A stretch of DNA of 59,618 nucleotides from assembly GCA_903857665.1 (NCBI GenBank), contig CAIOFV010000050.1:1-59618 (forward strand), in the 5' to 3' direction. Below, piece after piece: positions 21,243-30,489 of this stretch (positions within the stretch are counted from its first letter, which is position 1; each line of letters starts with the position of its first letter). Below the pieces are notes generated by a model. It saw only the letters and a list, made by a program, of their open reading frames with translations. It did not search any database and was not told the DNA's origin. The stretch is from an uncultured Myxococcales bacterium (GTDB lineage Bacteria > Myxococcota_A > UBA9042 > DTJE01). The position numbers were made by a program, and so were the translations under genes.

Positions 21243-23783
21243 TCAGCGAATCGTCCACAGGCAAGAGGCGTCGGCCGCCGTTCCGACGTCGCAGTCCGGC
21301 ATCCGCACCACCGCGGTCTGGAAGTGCGTTTCGACGACCAGGTCGCCCGATGGCACCGGCGCACCGCCCACCGTCACGGAGGGCGTGGCGCCGTCGTAGG
21401 CGTCGTGGACCAGCGACACGGTGACCTTCGGGCCCGAAAGGTGCTTCACCTCGATGGACAGGCCGGAGGCCTCGCGACGCACGTCCAGCGAGACGCGGGT
21501 GTCGCCGATCTGCAGCGGCGACGCCGACAGGGAGGGCCATCCGGCCGGGAGGTGGGGGCGCAGGGTCAGCCGGGCCGCCGGAGCGTCCGGCCGGTAGCCC
21601 GTCAGGTAGTGGTACAGCGCCTCCAGGTTGATGCCGCCCTCCCAGGGGCGGTACCGCGCCGTGTAGTCCCCCAGCCCGCCGGACGAGTCGTACAGGAACT
21701 CCAACGCGGAAAAGTCGTCGGCGATCGAGTACTCGGGATAGTTGCCCGAGGGGGACATCGAGCGGCGCAGGTTCTGGAACGCGGCCTCGGCCTGGGGGTG
21801 CCCCGCGTCGGTCAGGGCTCGCAGCGTGTAGCCCGGCAGCATGCCCGTGTAGACCCCCTTGACGATGGGCAGGCCGAAGAGGCTGTCGTACATCGGGTCC
21901 ATCGGGCTCTGGACCGCGCCCGGGCCGAAGGGGACCTTGTCCAGCAGGCACCCCAGCGGGAGGTCCAGGTCGGTCCCGGAATCCCACGGCGGCCCGGCCC
22001 AGGTGCCCGTCAGCAGCGCGTCCTCGTGGGTCGGCCATTTCTTCCCGTCGGCCTTGCTGACGAACGCCGACAGGCAGCCATCCTCCAGGCCGTACTCGGC
22101 GTGCGTGGCGGCTTCGACGCTGGCGGCCAGCGTCCGCGCGGCCTGGGCCTTGTCCGCGTTGCCCAGCGCGTCCTCCAGGTCCGCCAGCGCCCGGGCGCCC
22201 GTCACGAACAGCATGCCCGACGACAGGGACCAGGATTTCAGGTGGTGCTCGTACTCGAGGTCCAGGCCGAACGCCACGTTCATGGAGGCCCGGTAGGTTT
22301 CGTCGCCCGAGAAGGGCAGGAGGAAGTCGGGGCTGATGGCCTCGCCGAAGATCGCGTGGCGCAGGTACCCGATGCGGCTGGAAGCCCGGTCCACGGCGCC
22401 GGTGGTGGCGCGGAGCCAGCCGTACATCATCGGCAGGTACGCGGGCCCCTCCGCCTGCGCCTTCTTGGCCAGCGGGGCCAGGGACTCCCAGTCCACCGCG
22501 GGCGGGTTGGCGAGGTCCAGGTCCACGTCGGCCTCGTAGGCGTCGGTCAGCCAACCGGCCTTCGCCGCGACGCCGTAGTAGTAGTCCATCACCCGCTGCG
22601 CCAGGGGGGCCGCGCCCAGGGCCAGCAGGGGACGGACCACGCCGGACAGGTCCCGGGTCCACGCCATGGTGTATCGCGACAGCGGCGACGACGCGCCCTG
22701 CGCGGACACCTGGGTCCACAGCATCCGGCGCAGGTTGACGAAGGAATCGTTCACCAGCGGATCGGGCGTCGCGACCTGGGTGGTGGACGTCTCGAAGGCC
22801 TGGTACACGGCGGTCGTATCGGCGAGCAGGGCGTCGAAGGATTCGCCGTCCAGCGCGGCGCGAACGGTGGCGGGATCGGCGTCGGCCGCCCCGTGGGCCA
22901 GCAGCAGGTCCGTCGTCCACTCGCCGCCGGCCGGGATCGACGGGACCGGCAGCACGAGGCCGGCTGCCGTGGCCGTGGCGCCCGACGCGGTGAACCAGGC
23001 CACCTGGATCCCGTCCTTGGTGGTTTCCTCGATGGCGTCCGCAACGGGCGTCTGGCCCAGGGCGGCGGTCAGGGCCAGGGTGGCCGGTGCCGAGGCGACG
23101 GACCCGTCGTTCCTCGCGATCACGACACGCCAGAGGGCCGCGTGGACGGGCCGAGCCGGCTGGCCCTCCGGCGGAAGGGGGGCCAGGTCGATCGTGGCGA
23201 TGCGCAGGTCGCCGATGCGGCCCACGGTCAGCACGCCAGGGGCGGCGCGGAAGGCCCCGATCCACTCCTCCTCGAACGGCGCGGGGGCGCCCGAGGCATC
23301 CCCGGGTTGCAGGGCCAGATCGCCGTAGAAGCGATCCCGCCGGGCATACGTCGGGCCCACCATCCCGTGCAGCGTGTTCAGCGGGAAGGCCAGCCCGACC
23401 AGCGCGAACGTGCGCCCGTTCCCGAACGCGAAATCGCCCAGGTGCCCGGCGTCCGCCCGGTCGGTCCCAGGCTGCCAGTGGTAGGCGAACGGCAGCAGCG
23501 TGCGCAGGCCTGCGTGACCGTCGAACCAGGCGAAGTCGGTGGGGGGAGGCGGGTCGAAGGCGGCCCAGGCGTCGATGCCGGGGCCGGGATCGAACGCGTC
23601 GATGACGTCCGGGGCATCCGCGGCATCCACGGGCAGCGCGTCCGGGGCGTCGCCGTCCAGGGCCACGTCGGTGGCGTCGGCCGTGTCGCCGGGCACCGGT
23701 CGATCGGCCGTGCCGGAGCCTCCGCACCCCTGCAAGGTGATCGCGGCCACCAAGAACGTCGCTCCCCAGGCGATTCGTCGCAT
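21243..23783 (-). CDS. Glycoside hydrolase-like (alpha/alpha six-barrel) lipoprotein
   Basis: An 846-residue lipoprotein with lipobox LQGC (Cys near residue 20) and a long Asp/Ala/Pro-rich spacer (about 25-75). A beta-sandwich N-domain (about 80-340) is followed by a helical-barrel domain (about 350-740) with MAWTRDLSGVVRPLLALGA, YLPMMYGWLR and GNYPEYSIADDFSALEF. A C-terminal beta domain contains ALYHYLTGYRPDAP. The layout recalls GH65/GH15-type enzymes or six-hairpin glycosidases. Exact family and catalytic acids are uncertain. The ATG at 23783 follows GGTGGAGCG. It is co-directional with the oxidoreductase. Confidence 0.7.
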   Translation of the reverse strand: MRRIAWGATFLVAAITLQGCGGSGTADRPVPGDTADATDVALDGDAPDALPVDAADAPDVIDAFDPGPGIDAWAAFDPPPPTDFAWFDGHAGLRTLLPFAYHWQPGTDRADAGHLGDFAFGNGRTFALVGLAFPLNTLHGMVGPTYARRDRFYGDLALQPGDASGAPAPFEEEWIGAFRAAPGVLTVGRIGDLRIATIDLAPLPPEGQPARPVHAALWRVVIARNDGSVASAPATLALTAALGQTPVADAIEETTKDGIQVAWFTASGATATAAGLVLPVPSIPAGGEWTTDLLLAHGAADADPATVRAALDGESFDALLADTTAVYQAFETSTTQVATPDPLVNDSFVNLRRMLWTQVSAQGASSPLSRYTMAWTRDLSGVVRPLLALGAAPLAQRVMDYYYGVAAKAGWLTDAYEADVDLDLANPPAVDWESLAPLAKKAQAEGPAYLPMMYGWLRATTGAVDRASSRIGYLRHAIFGEAISPDFLLPFSGDETYRASMNVAFGLDLEYEHHLKSWSLSSGMLFVTGARALADLEDALGNADKAQAARTLAASVEAATHAEYGLEDGCLSAFVSKADGKKWPTHEDALLTGTWAGPPWDSGTDLDLPLGCLLDKVPFGPGAVQSPMDPMYDSLFGLPIVKGVYTGMLPGYTLRALTDAGHPQAEAAFQNLRRSMSPSGNYPEYSIADDFSALEFLYDSSGGLGDYTARYRPWEGGINLEALYHYLTGYRPDAPAARLTLRPHLPAGWPSLSASPLQIGDTRVSLDVRREASGLSIEVKHLSGPKVTVSLVHDAYDGATPSVTVGGAPVPSGDLVVETHFQTAVVRMPDCDVGTAADASCLWTIR

Positions 23784-23829
23784 CGCTCCACCCTGCTTCT
23801 GGCCCGAGCGAGGATAGGCCGGCCTTCCG

Positions 23830-24897
23830 ATGGCCGTCAACATTGACGGCGATGGTTGCCGATGCTCCAATGCGCCCGTGGAGATCACCCGCGACCACCC
23901 CCTGCGGGCCCTCAACACCTTCGGCCTTCCGGCGGTGGCGCCGTGGTTCGCCCGCGTATCGTCACCGACGGACCTTCGGGAGGCGCTGGACTTTGCGCGC
24001 GGGCACGACCTGCCCGTGCTGCCGCTTGGCGGCGGGAGCAACCTGGTTCTGGCGGGCGATCCGCCGGGGCTCGTGTTGCACGTGGCGATCCCGGGGTTCG
24101 ACGGGATCGAGGACGGCCCGCAAGGCGTGCTGCTGCGCGTCGGCGCGGGCGAAGAGTGGAACGCCCTCGTCGATCGGTGCCTGGGCCTCGGGTTGTACGG
24201 GCTGGAGAACCTGGTGCTGGTGCCGGGCACGGCCGGTGCGGCCCCGATCCAGAACATCGGCGCCTATGGCGTCGAGGCCCGTGACCTCCTGGTCGAGGTC
24301 GAGGCGGTCGAGGTGGCCACGGGGCGCGTCCGCACGTTCAGCAACGACGAGTGCGCCTTCGGGTACCGGGACAGCGTGTTCAAGGGTGTCCTGCAGGATC
24401 GGTTCGTGATCGTCGCGACCACGCTGCGCCTTTCGCGGGAGCCTTCGGTGAAGGCCTCGTACGGTGCACTCGCGGGCGAGCTGGCGGCCCGGGGCATCGC
24501 GCACCCGACACCCCTCGACGTGGCCGAGGCTGTGCGACACCTGAGGCGGACGAGGCTTCCCGATCCCGCCGTGACCGGCAACGCAGGCTCGTTCTTCCAG
24601 AACCCGGTGGTGGACGACAGGACCGCGGCGGGCCTTCGTGCGGCGCATCCGGACCTTCCGACGTTCGCTGCGGACGGCGGCTGCACCAAGCTGGCGGCGG
24701 CGTGGCTGATCGAGCGATGCGGCTTCAAGGGCGCGCGTCGGGGCGCAGCCGGGGTGCACCCGTCGCACGCCCTCGTGCTGGTGAACCACGGGGGCGCCAC
24801 CGGGAGGGACATCCTGGCGCTGGCGGCCGAGATCCGGGCGGCCGTGCTCGCCCGGTTCGGCGTCGTGCTGGCGATCGAGCCCCGGGTGATCGGCTAG
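23830..24897 (+). CDS. murB: UDP-N-acetylenolpyruvylglucosamine reductase
   Basis: Reduces UDP-GlcNAc-enolpyruvate to UDP-MurNAc in peptidoglycan synthesis. FAD-binding blocks PVLPLGGGSNLVLAGD and VPGTAGAAPIQNIGAYGVE are clear, and the proton-donor Ser lies in NAGSFFQNPVV. The ending LAIEPRVIG fits type I (E. coli-like) MurB. Two starts are possible: the ATG at 23830, or the GTG at 23878 that would give MEITRDHPLRALNTFG and align better with the short E. coli N-terminus. It is an isolated gene, not in an mra/mur cluster, convergent with the next gene with a 2-bp gap. Confidence 0.93.
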   Translation: MAVNIDGDGCRCSNAPVEITRDHPLRALNTFGLPAVAPWFARVSSPTDLREALDFARGHDLPVLPLGGGSNLVLAGDPPGLVLHVAIPGFDGIEDGPQGVLLRVGAGEEWNALVDRCLGLGLYGLENLVLVPGTAGAAPIQNIGAYGVEARDLLVEVEAVEVATGRVRTFSNDECAFGYRDSVFKGVLQDRFVIVATTLRLSREPSVKASYGALAGELAARGIAHPTPLDVAEAVRHLRRTRLPDPAVTGNAGSFFQNPVVDDRTAAGLRAAHPDLPTFAADGGCTKLAAAWLIERCGFKGARRGAAGVHPSHALVLVNHGGATGRDILALAAEIRAAVLARFGVVLAIEPRVIG

Positions 24898-24899
24898 CC

Positions 24900-25907
24900 T
24901 CAGGCCGAGGCGGGCCGGGCGCGGATCGTTTCCCCGAACCGTTGCGATCCGGCTTCCCAGTTCGACAGCGCCTCGCGGGTCGCGTCGTACCCGGCCGCGA
25001 TGGCCTCGTGCCCCCGGGTGAAGTCCAGGAAGCGGATGTGCCCGACGCGCGGCCGGATCAGCAGGTCCGGCGGGTCGGCCGCCAGGCGCAGGTCGCCGAG
25101 GGTCACTTCGCTGATCGCCACCGTGGACATCAGTACTTCACGCATGCTGGGCATCGCCGGGATCGACGACCTCCGGGCCCGGAACGGCAGCCCCGCCGCC
25201 GGAAGGAATCGCGCCATCCACGCGGGCAGGGGCCGGCCGGCGTCGATTCCGTCTTCTTCCGCGTCCTCGACGCGCGCAAGGTACGGCCCGTCCTCGACGA
25301 TGTGGTGGCTGATGTCCACCGCGATCACGAGGTCCGCGCCCATGTCCCGGGCCACGTTGACCGGCACGGGGTTCACCAGGCCCCCGTCGATCAGCAGGCG
25401 GCCGTCGCGTCGCAGCGGCTTGAACAGGCCGGGCACGCCGCAACTGGCGCGGACGGCCTGCAGCAGGTCGCCGTCCCGCAGGACGACCTCCTGGGCGGTG
25501 GACAGGTCGGTGGCCACGGTGGCCAGCGGGACGTCCAGATCCGCGAAATCCCGCACCCGGACATAGCGGCTGATCACGGATTCCAGGAAGCGTCCGTCCA
25601 TGTGCCTGGAGGCGGGTACGGCGACGTTCAGGAAGGTGATGAAGGTACGGCTGTCCAGGGCTTCGACCGCGGCGCGCAGGTCCGCCAGGCCGCCCGACGC
25701 AAACGCCGCCCCGACCAGGGACCCGATGCTGGTCCCGGCGATCACGTCGGGCCGCAGGCCGGCCTCCTCCAGCGCCTGCAACACACCCAGGTGTGCCCAG
25801 CCGCGTGCCGCACCGCCTCCCAGGGCCAGGCCCAGCCGCGGCCGTCTCCCGCCCAGGGTCGTTCCCCGCTTCTTCCCGGGGATTCGGGATTTGCTGGGTT
25901 CCGTCAT
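24900..25907 (-). CDS. Patatin-like phospholipase/esterase (RssA-type)
   Basis: A 335-residue protein with all patatin elements: oxyanion loop LALGGGAARGWAHLGVL near residues 25-41, nucleophile Ser in AGTSIGSLVGA, and catalytic Asp in LIDGGLVNPVPV. No signal peptide is seen, so it is a cytosolic or peripheral serine lipase. The ATG at 25907 follows CGGAGGACC. Substrate unknown; many bacterial relatives are stand-alone acyl hydrolases. Confidence 0.9.
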   Translation of the reverse strand: MTEPSKSRIPGKKRGTTLGGRRPRLGLALGGGAARGWAHLGVLQALEEAGLRPDVIAGTSIGSLVGAAFASGGLADLRAAVEALDSRTFITFLNVAVPASRHMDGRFLESVISRYVRVRDFADLDVPLATVATDLSTAQEVVLRDGDLLQAVRASCGVPGLFKPLRRDGRLLIDGGLVNPVPVNVARDMGADLVIAVDISHHIVEDGPYLARVEDAEEDGIDAGRPLPAWMARFLPAAGLPFRARRSSIPAMPSMREVLMSTVAISEVTLGDLRLAADPPDLLIRPRVGHIRFLDFTRGHEAIAAGYDATREALSNWEAGSQRFGETIRARPASA

Positions 25908-26032
25908 GCGGTCCTCCGATCCAGGAGCCTGACGCACTATAACGCAAATGACGCAATGCGGCAAACGGTCCGGCCCAGGCACTCCTCTTGCGCCCGACGA
26001 TTCCCCTGGGTAGTCTGTGCCGAGGAGGAGCC

Positions 26033-26362
26033 ATGGCTTTTGACGAAGCGCTTCATCGCCGGGTTCGCGCGGTGCTGGGGGGGCATCCCGCCCTGTCCGA
26101 ACGCAAGATGTTCGGTGGCGTTTGCTTCACGGTCCAGGGCAACATGTGCTGCGGCATCCTGGGCAACGAACTGATCGTCCGGGTCGGTCCCGATGCCTTC
26201 GCGGATGCCATGCGCAGTCCGCACGCCCGCATCTTCGATTTCAGCGGTCGGCCGATGACAGGGTGGCTGTACGTCGCTTCGGCCGGCATCGCGATCGACG
26301 CCGACCTGTCGGCCTGGATTCGGCGAGGCGTGGACTTCGCGTCGTCCCTCCCCCCGAAGTGA
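26033..26362 (+). CDS. TfoX N-terminal domain protein
   Basis: A 109-residue protein consisting only of the TfoX-N domain: FDEALHRRVRAVLGG, SERKMFGGVCFTVQGNMCCG and GRPMTGWLYV. Stand-alone TfoX-N proteins are widespread and of unknown function; the competence role of TfoX/Sxy does not transfer automatically. GAGGAGGAG precedes the ATG at 26033. It converges with the phosphomutase gene with a 7-bp gap. Confidence 0.88.
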   Translation: MAFDEALHRRVRAVLGGHPALSERKMFGGVCFTVQGNMCCGILGNELIVRVGPDAFADAMRSPHARIFDFSGRPMTGWLYVASAGIAIDADLSAWIRRGVDFASSLPPK

Positions 26363-26369
26363 TTCCCGG

Positions 26370-27782
26370 TCAGGCCTTGGCGCCGCCGATCACGCCCAGC
26401 AACTCTGCGGTCCTTCGCTCCAGTAGGCCCCGGTCCCCTCGGGTTTCCACGTTGAGGCGCAGCAGGGGTTCGGTGTTCGAACCGCGCAGGTTGAAGCGCC
26501 AATCGTCGAACGTCAGCGACAGGCCGTCGGTGTAGTCCTCCGACAGCGCCCGGGTGCCGTAGCGGGCCCGGACGGCCGCGATCGCCTTCGGGATGTCGTG
26601 GACTTCGCGATTGATTTCGCCGCTGCAAGGGAACTCGTCCATCCGGTCGCCGATGGCTTCGTGCAGGGTGCAGTTCTCGACACTGAGGTGCTCGGCGACG
26701 AGCAGCCACGGGATCATCCCGGAATCACAGTACCCGAACCGCCGGAAGTAGTGGTGTGCGCTCATCTCGCCGCCGTAGGCCGCGTCTTCCGCACGCATGC
26801 GCTCCTTGATGAACGCGTGGCCCGTCTTGCTGCAGATCGGGACGCCGCCGGCCTCCTTCACCACGTCGATCGTGTTCCACGTGAGGCGGGGGTCGTGGAC
26901 GATCCGCGAACCCGGCGCCTGCCGCAGCGCCTGCGACGCCAACAGGCCCACCAGGTAGTAGCCCTCGACGAAGTCGCCGCGCCCGTCGAAGAAGAAGCAC
27001 CGGTCGAAGTCGCCGTCGAAGGCCACCCCGAAATCGGCATCCTCCTCCCGCACGGCTTGTGCGCAGAAGTCCCGGTTCTCGGGCAGAAGGGGGTTCGGCA
27101 CTCCGGTCGGGAAGTTTCCGTCGGGCTCGAAACGCCTCGGGATGATCGTGAAGGGCAGTTCGCGGGCCAGGCGTTCGATCACGGGGCCCGCGCAGCCGTT
27201 GCCCGCGTCCACCACGATCTTCAGGGGCCGCAGCGCCTTGCGATCCACCCAGGTCAGCAGGTGCGCGACGTAGTCCTCGAGGATGTCGGCCTGCGTGACG
27301 GTGCCGAACCTCGGCGCGTCGGGCAGGCCTCCCGCGACGGCGGCCCGTCCCAGGGCGTGCAGGCCGGTGTCGCCGCTGATCGGCCGGGCGCCCACGCGGA
27401 CCAGTTTCAGCCCGTTGTAGCCCATGGGGTTGTGGCTGGCGGTGACCATGATGCCGCCGTCCAGCCCGCGATCGAAGGTCGCGAAGTAGATCATTTCGGT
27501 GCCGCAGAGGCCGATGTCCAGCACGTCGGCACCCCCGCGGACCAGGCCCCGGGACAGCGCGTCGGCCAGGCTCTGCGACGACAGGCGCACGTCCCGTCCC
27601 ACGGCGACGACGATTCGGTCGCCGGTCTTTCGTTCGCCCGCGCCCAGCCCGGCGGCACGATCCGCGGCCAGCAGGTCCGCCAGCGCACGTCCGACGGATT
27701 CCGCCAGGTGCTCGTCCAGATCCTCGGGGACCCGGCCCCGAACGTCGTACGCCTTGAAGCATGCGGGCAATGGCCCTTCCAT
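26370..27782 (-). CDS. Phosphomannomutase/phosphoglucomutase
   Basis: A 470-residue alpha-D-phosphohexomutase. FKAYDVRGRVPEDLDE opens domain 1, and the phosphoserine loop is GIMVTASHNPMGYNGLK. The metal loop is AFDGDFDRCFFFD, sugar specificity comes from GEMSAHHYFRRF, and the phosphate-binding loop of domain 4 contains RGSNTEPLLRLNVE. The GEMS motif fits PMM/PGM dual enzymes like AlgC. It interconverts hexose 6- and 1-phosphates for glycan precursors and may supply mannose 1-phosphate to the ManC enzyme at 56 kb. The ATG at 27782 follows GGGAGGAATCC. Confidence 0.93.
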   Translation of the reverse strand: MEGPLPACFKAYDVRGRVPEDLDEHLAESVGRALADLLAADRAAGLGAGERKTGDRIVVAVGRDVRLSSQSLADALSRGLVRGGADVLDIGLCGTEMIYFATFDRGLDGGIMVTASHNPMGYNGLKLVRVGARPISGDTGLHALGRAAVAGGLPDAPRFGTVTQADILEDYVAHLLTWVDRKALRPLKIVVDAGNGCAGPVIERLARELPFTIIPRRFEPDGNFPTGVPNPLLPENRDFCAQAVREEDADFGVAFDGDFDRCFFFDGRGDFVEGYYLVGLLASQALRQAPGSRIVHDPRLTWNTIDVVKEAGGVPICSKTGHAFIKERMRAEDAAYGGEMSAHHYFRRFGYCDSGMIPWLLVAEHLSVENCTLHEAIGDRMDEFPCSGEINREVHDIPKAIAAVRARYGTRALSEDYTDGLSLTFDDWRFNLRGSNTEPLLRLNVETRGDRGLLERRTAELLGVIGGAKA

Positions 27783-27928
27783 CGGATTCCTCCCTGCGGA
27801 TCCTGTTCCAGCCCGCAAGAATACCCGAGGCGCGGCCGCTTGGGGAGGTTTCGGCTTCCCGGCCCCGGAGGATTGCCGTCCATCGGGTCCTGGCCTACGA
27901 TGCCTGCGACACGCAGGAGAGAGGGGAC

Positions 27929-29620
27929 ATGGGCTACGATTCGAAGCCGGTCCGCGCGCCGCGGACCGCGGGCTGGGCGCTGAAGGCCCTGGCGCGGGTG
28001 GTCGAAAACCCGGCCGGCGCGGGCCTGCTGGGCGGTACGCTGCTGGAAAGCGCGGGCATCCCGGCCTTCAGGGCGGTGCTCGCCGATGACCCGCCCTGGC
28101 CCCTTGGGTCGCCGCGCCACATCGACCAGCCGGCCGCCGCGGGGGATCCCCAGGCGGATCTCGCGCCCCTGGACGTCATGAATCTGCCCGCTGGCGGGTC
28201 GCCCTGGGCCACCGCGGCGGACTACGCGACCGCCTACCGGGAGGGACGAACCGACCCCGAACGTGTCGCACGGGCGGTCCTCGATGCCTGCGCGTCTTCC
28301 GAGAATGCCTCCCCGCCCCTGAGGGCCATCATCGCGCAGGACGCGACGGAAGTGTTGTCCCAGGCCCGCGCCAGCGCCGACCGCTGGAAGGCCGGGCGCC
28401 CCATCGGGCCGCTCGACGGCGTGCCGGTGGCGATCAAGGACGAACTGGACCTCCTCCCGTACCCGACGACGGTGGGGACCTCGTTCCTGCACGACGTGCC
28501 GGCGGCGGACGCCACCGTCGTGTCCCGCCTGCGCTCCGCGGGCGCGATCCTGATCGGCAAGGCCAACATGCATGAGATCGGCATCGGCGTGACGGGCGTG
28601 AACCCGCATCACGGCGCGGCCCGGAATCCCTATGACCCGGCTCGGGCCACCGGCGGGTCGTCCAGCGGGCCGGCGTCGGCGGTGGCCGCGGGGCTGTGCC
28701 CGATCGCCATCGGGGCGGACGGCGGCGGCTCGATCCGGCTGCCCGCCGCCCTCTGCGGCATCGTCGGCCTGAAGCCCACGTTCGGCCGGGTCAGCGAGGT
28801 GGGCGCGGCGCCGCTGTGCTGGACCCTGGCGCACGTCGGCCCCCTGGGCGCCACGGTTCGGGACGTGGCGCTGGCCTACGGGCTGATCGCCGGGCCGGAC
28901 CCGAAGGATCCGAACTCCTCGCCCCAGCCGCGTCCCTCGCTGGCGGGATTCGGCGATCCGGATTTGCGGGGGGTGCGCATCGGGGTGTACCGCCCCTGGT
29001 TCGAGGACGCGGACCCCGCGGTGGTGGCGTCGTGCAAGGCGGCCCTGGGCATCCTGGTGGCGGCGGGCGCCGTCGTTCGCGAGGTCGATATCCCGGAACT
29101 GGTCCTGCTGCGCGCGGTTCACCTGGTGACGATCGTCAGCGAGATGGCCACGGCCCACGACCGGTACCAGGCCGCGCATCGCAGGGACTACGGGGCGGAT
29201 ACGCGGGTGTCGCTGGCGCTGGCGCGCATGCTGACCGCCCGGGACTACGTGCATGCCCAGCGGATCCGGACGCGCCTGCTGGGGCACTTCGACCGGGCCC
29301 TGGCCGACGTGGACGTGATCGCCACGCCCACCGCGGCCTGCACCGCGCCGATCATCCCGGCGGATTCCCTGGCGACCGGCGAATCGAACCTGGAAATGAC
29401 CGCGAAGATCATGCGTTTCGCCCAGCCCGGGAACCTGACCGGCCTGCCCGCCCTGACGGTGCCGGCAGGCTACGACGCCGACGGGATGCCCGTCGGTTTC
29501 CAGGTGATGGGGCGGGCCTGGGACGAGGCGCTCCTGCTGCGATTGGGTCGCGTGGTCGAGGCGTCCGTCCCGCGCCGCGTTCCCGCGGTCCGGTTCACGC
29601 CGCTGTCGGATGCGGGCTAG
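27929..29620 (+). CDS. Amidase-signature family enzyme (FAAH-like)
   Basis: A 563-residue serine amidase. The catalytic triad is visible: Lys in VAIKDELDLL, cis-Ser and Ser in TGGSSSGPASAVAAGL, and GADGGGSIRLPAA. The roughly 130-residue N-terminal extension and its spacing resemble fatty-acid-amide-hydrolase-like members more than GatA; no gatB or gatC is nearby, so a tRNA amidotransferase subunit is unlikely. It hydrolyses an amide of unknown identity, probably in the cytosol. The ATG at 27929 has GGAGAGAGGGG upstream. Confidence 0.88.
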   Translation: MGYDSKPVRAPRTAGWALKALARVVENPAGAGLLGGTLLESAGIPAFRAVLADDPPWPLGSPRHIDQPAAAGDPQADLAPLDVMNLPAGGSPWATAADYATAYREGRTDPERVARAVLDACASSENASPPLRAIIAQDATEVLSQARASADRWKAGRPIGPLDGVPVAIKDELDLLPYPTTVGTSFLHDVPAADATVVSRLRSAGAILIGKANMHEIGIGVTGVNPHHGAARNPYDPARATGGSSSGPASAVAAGLCPIAIGADGGGSIRLPAALCGIVGLKPTFGRVSEVGAAPLCWTLAHVGPLGATVRDVALAYGLIAGPDPKDPNSSPQPRPSLAGFGDPDLRGVRIGVYRPWFEDADPAVVASCKAALGILVAAGAVVREVDIPELVLLRAVHLVTIVSEMATAHDRYQAAHRRDYGADTRVSLALARMLTARDYVHAQRIRTRLLGHFDRALADVDVIATPTAACTAPIIPADSLATGESNLEMTAKIMRFAQPGNLTGLPALTVPAGYDADGMPVGFQVMGRAWDEALLLRLGRVVEASVPRRVPAVRFTPLSDAG

Positions 29621-29652
29621 ATTCGGCAGGTGATCGCGGGTCGGTTCGGTGG

Positions 29653-30438
29653 TCAGGCGGCCTTCGGGGCGTGCTTTCCGTCGGGCCCGTACCAGTACCC
29701 GGGTCGCCCGTAGTGGTCGTACAACTGCAACTCGTACGCGCGGTTCACCGGGGCGTCGGAGTGCCATTCGGGACTGTCCTTGATCGCCTGGCGCGTCAGA
29801 TCGACGTAGACGTTGTTCTCGGCCCAGCTGATGCGCTCGGCCCAATGGGGGGCCACCAGGACCTTCCTGTCCAGCCACCAGTTGCGCGTGTCGATCACCA
29901 GGTAGCGGATGGCCCAGGTCTGATCATCGACGATGAAGTCGTCGATATGCCCGATGTCGCCATCCGTTCCCTGGATGTGATAGCCGATGACCTCCCGCAT
30001 GCTCCGAAGGTGGGGATCTCCCTTGTCCTCGGCGGGGACATCCGCGTCGCTCCAGGCCCGGCTGGCGAGCATGGCGGGGTAGGCCTCGCCGCCCCAGATC
30101 CCGTCGTCGTAGGCGCCCCAGTAGCCTGGCCATCCGTAGTACCGGTAGTAGTCCCGTTCGTGCTGCCGCGACACCGGCTTGTCCAGATCGATGCCGGGGC
30201 TGTCCTTCACCCTTTCCCGCGTCATTGCCAGGTGGAATCGTCGCGTCAACCAGTCGGCCTCCCGAAAGGCGACCGGCGACACCAGTACCCGTCGACCCGA
30301 AAAGAAGGCGCCGGTATCCGCGACGAGGTAGCGGATGGTCCAGTACTCGTCGTCGAAATAGAGGTCGCGCACCGTCCCGACCTCGTCGTCCGTGGCGCTT
30401 ACCCGATAGCCTTCCATTTCCTTTGCGCTGCGCAGCAT
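29653..30438 (-). CDS. Double PRC-barrel domain protein
   Basis: A 261-residue protein with two PRC-barrel units (about 1-85 and 135-235). Unit 1 reads EVGTVRDLYFDDEYWTIRYL and unit 2 reads DIGHIDDFIVDDQTWAIRYL, an internal duplication. They are joined by a Tyr/Trp/Gly-rich linker (YYRYYGWPGYWGAYDDG), and the tail is GRPGYWYGPDG. PRC barrels serve in photosynthetic reaction centres, RNA processing and stress proteins; here a soluble stress-type protein is likely. The ATG at 30438 follows CGAGGGAGT. Confidence 0.85.
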   Translation of the reverse strand: MLRSAKEMEGYRVSATDDEVGTVRDLYFDDEYWTIRYLVADTGAFFSGRRVLVSPVAFREADWLTRRFHLAMTRERVKDSPGIDLDKPVSRQHERDYYRYYGWPGYWGAYDDGIWGGEAYPAMLASRAWSDADVPAEDKGDPHLRSMREVIGYHIQGTDGDIGHIDDFIVDDQTWAIRYLVIDTRNWWLDRKVLVAPHWAERISWAENNVYVDLTRQAIKDSPEWHSDAPVNRAYELQLYDHYGRPGYWYGPDGKHAPKAA

Positions 30439-30489
30439 GTTCCGACTCCCTCGTTCATGTTGGCACCCGGGCGTGTCTTGGACGCCCCC

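Noticed and set aside
21226..23898. Upstream extension of the Gfo/Idh frame through the glycosidase-like gene
   Set aside because: The frame is open by chance on the same strand in another phase. The oxidoreductase has its own ribosome site and Rossmann start at 21225, and the overlapping gene is the real one.
27929..29620. GatA subunit of the tRNA-dependent amidotransferase
   Set aside because: Longer N-terminal extension, no gatB or gatC nearby, and sequence around the catalytic site closer to general amidases.
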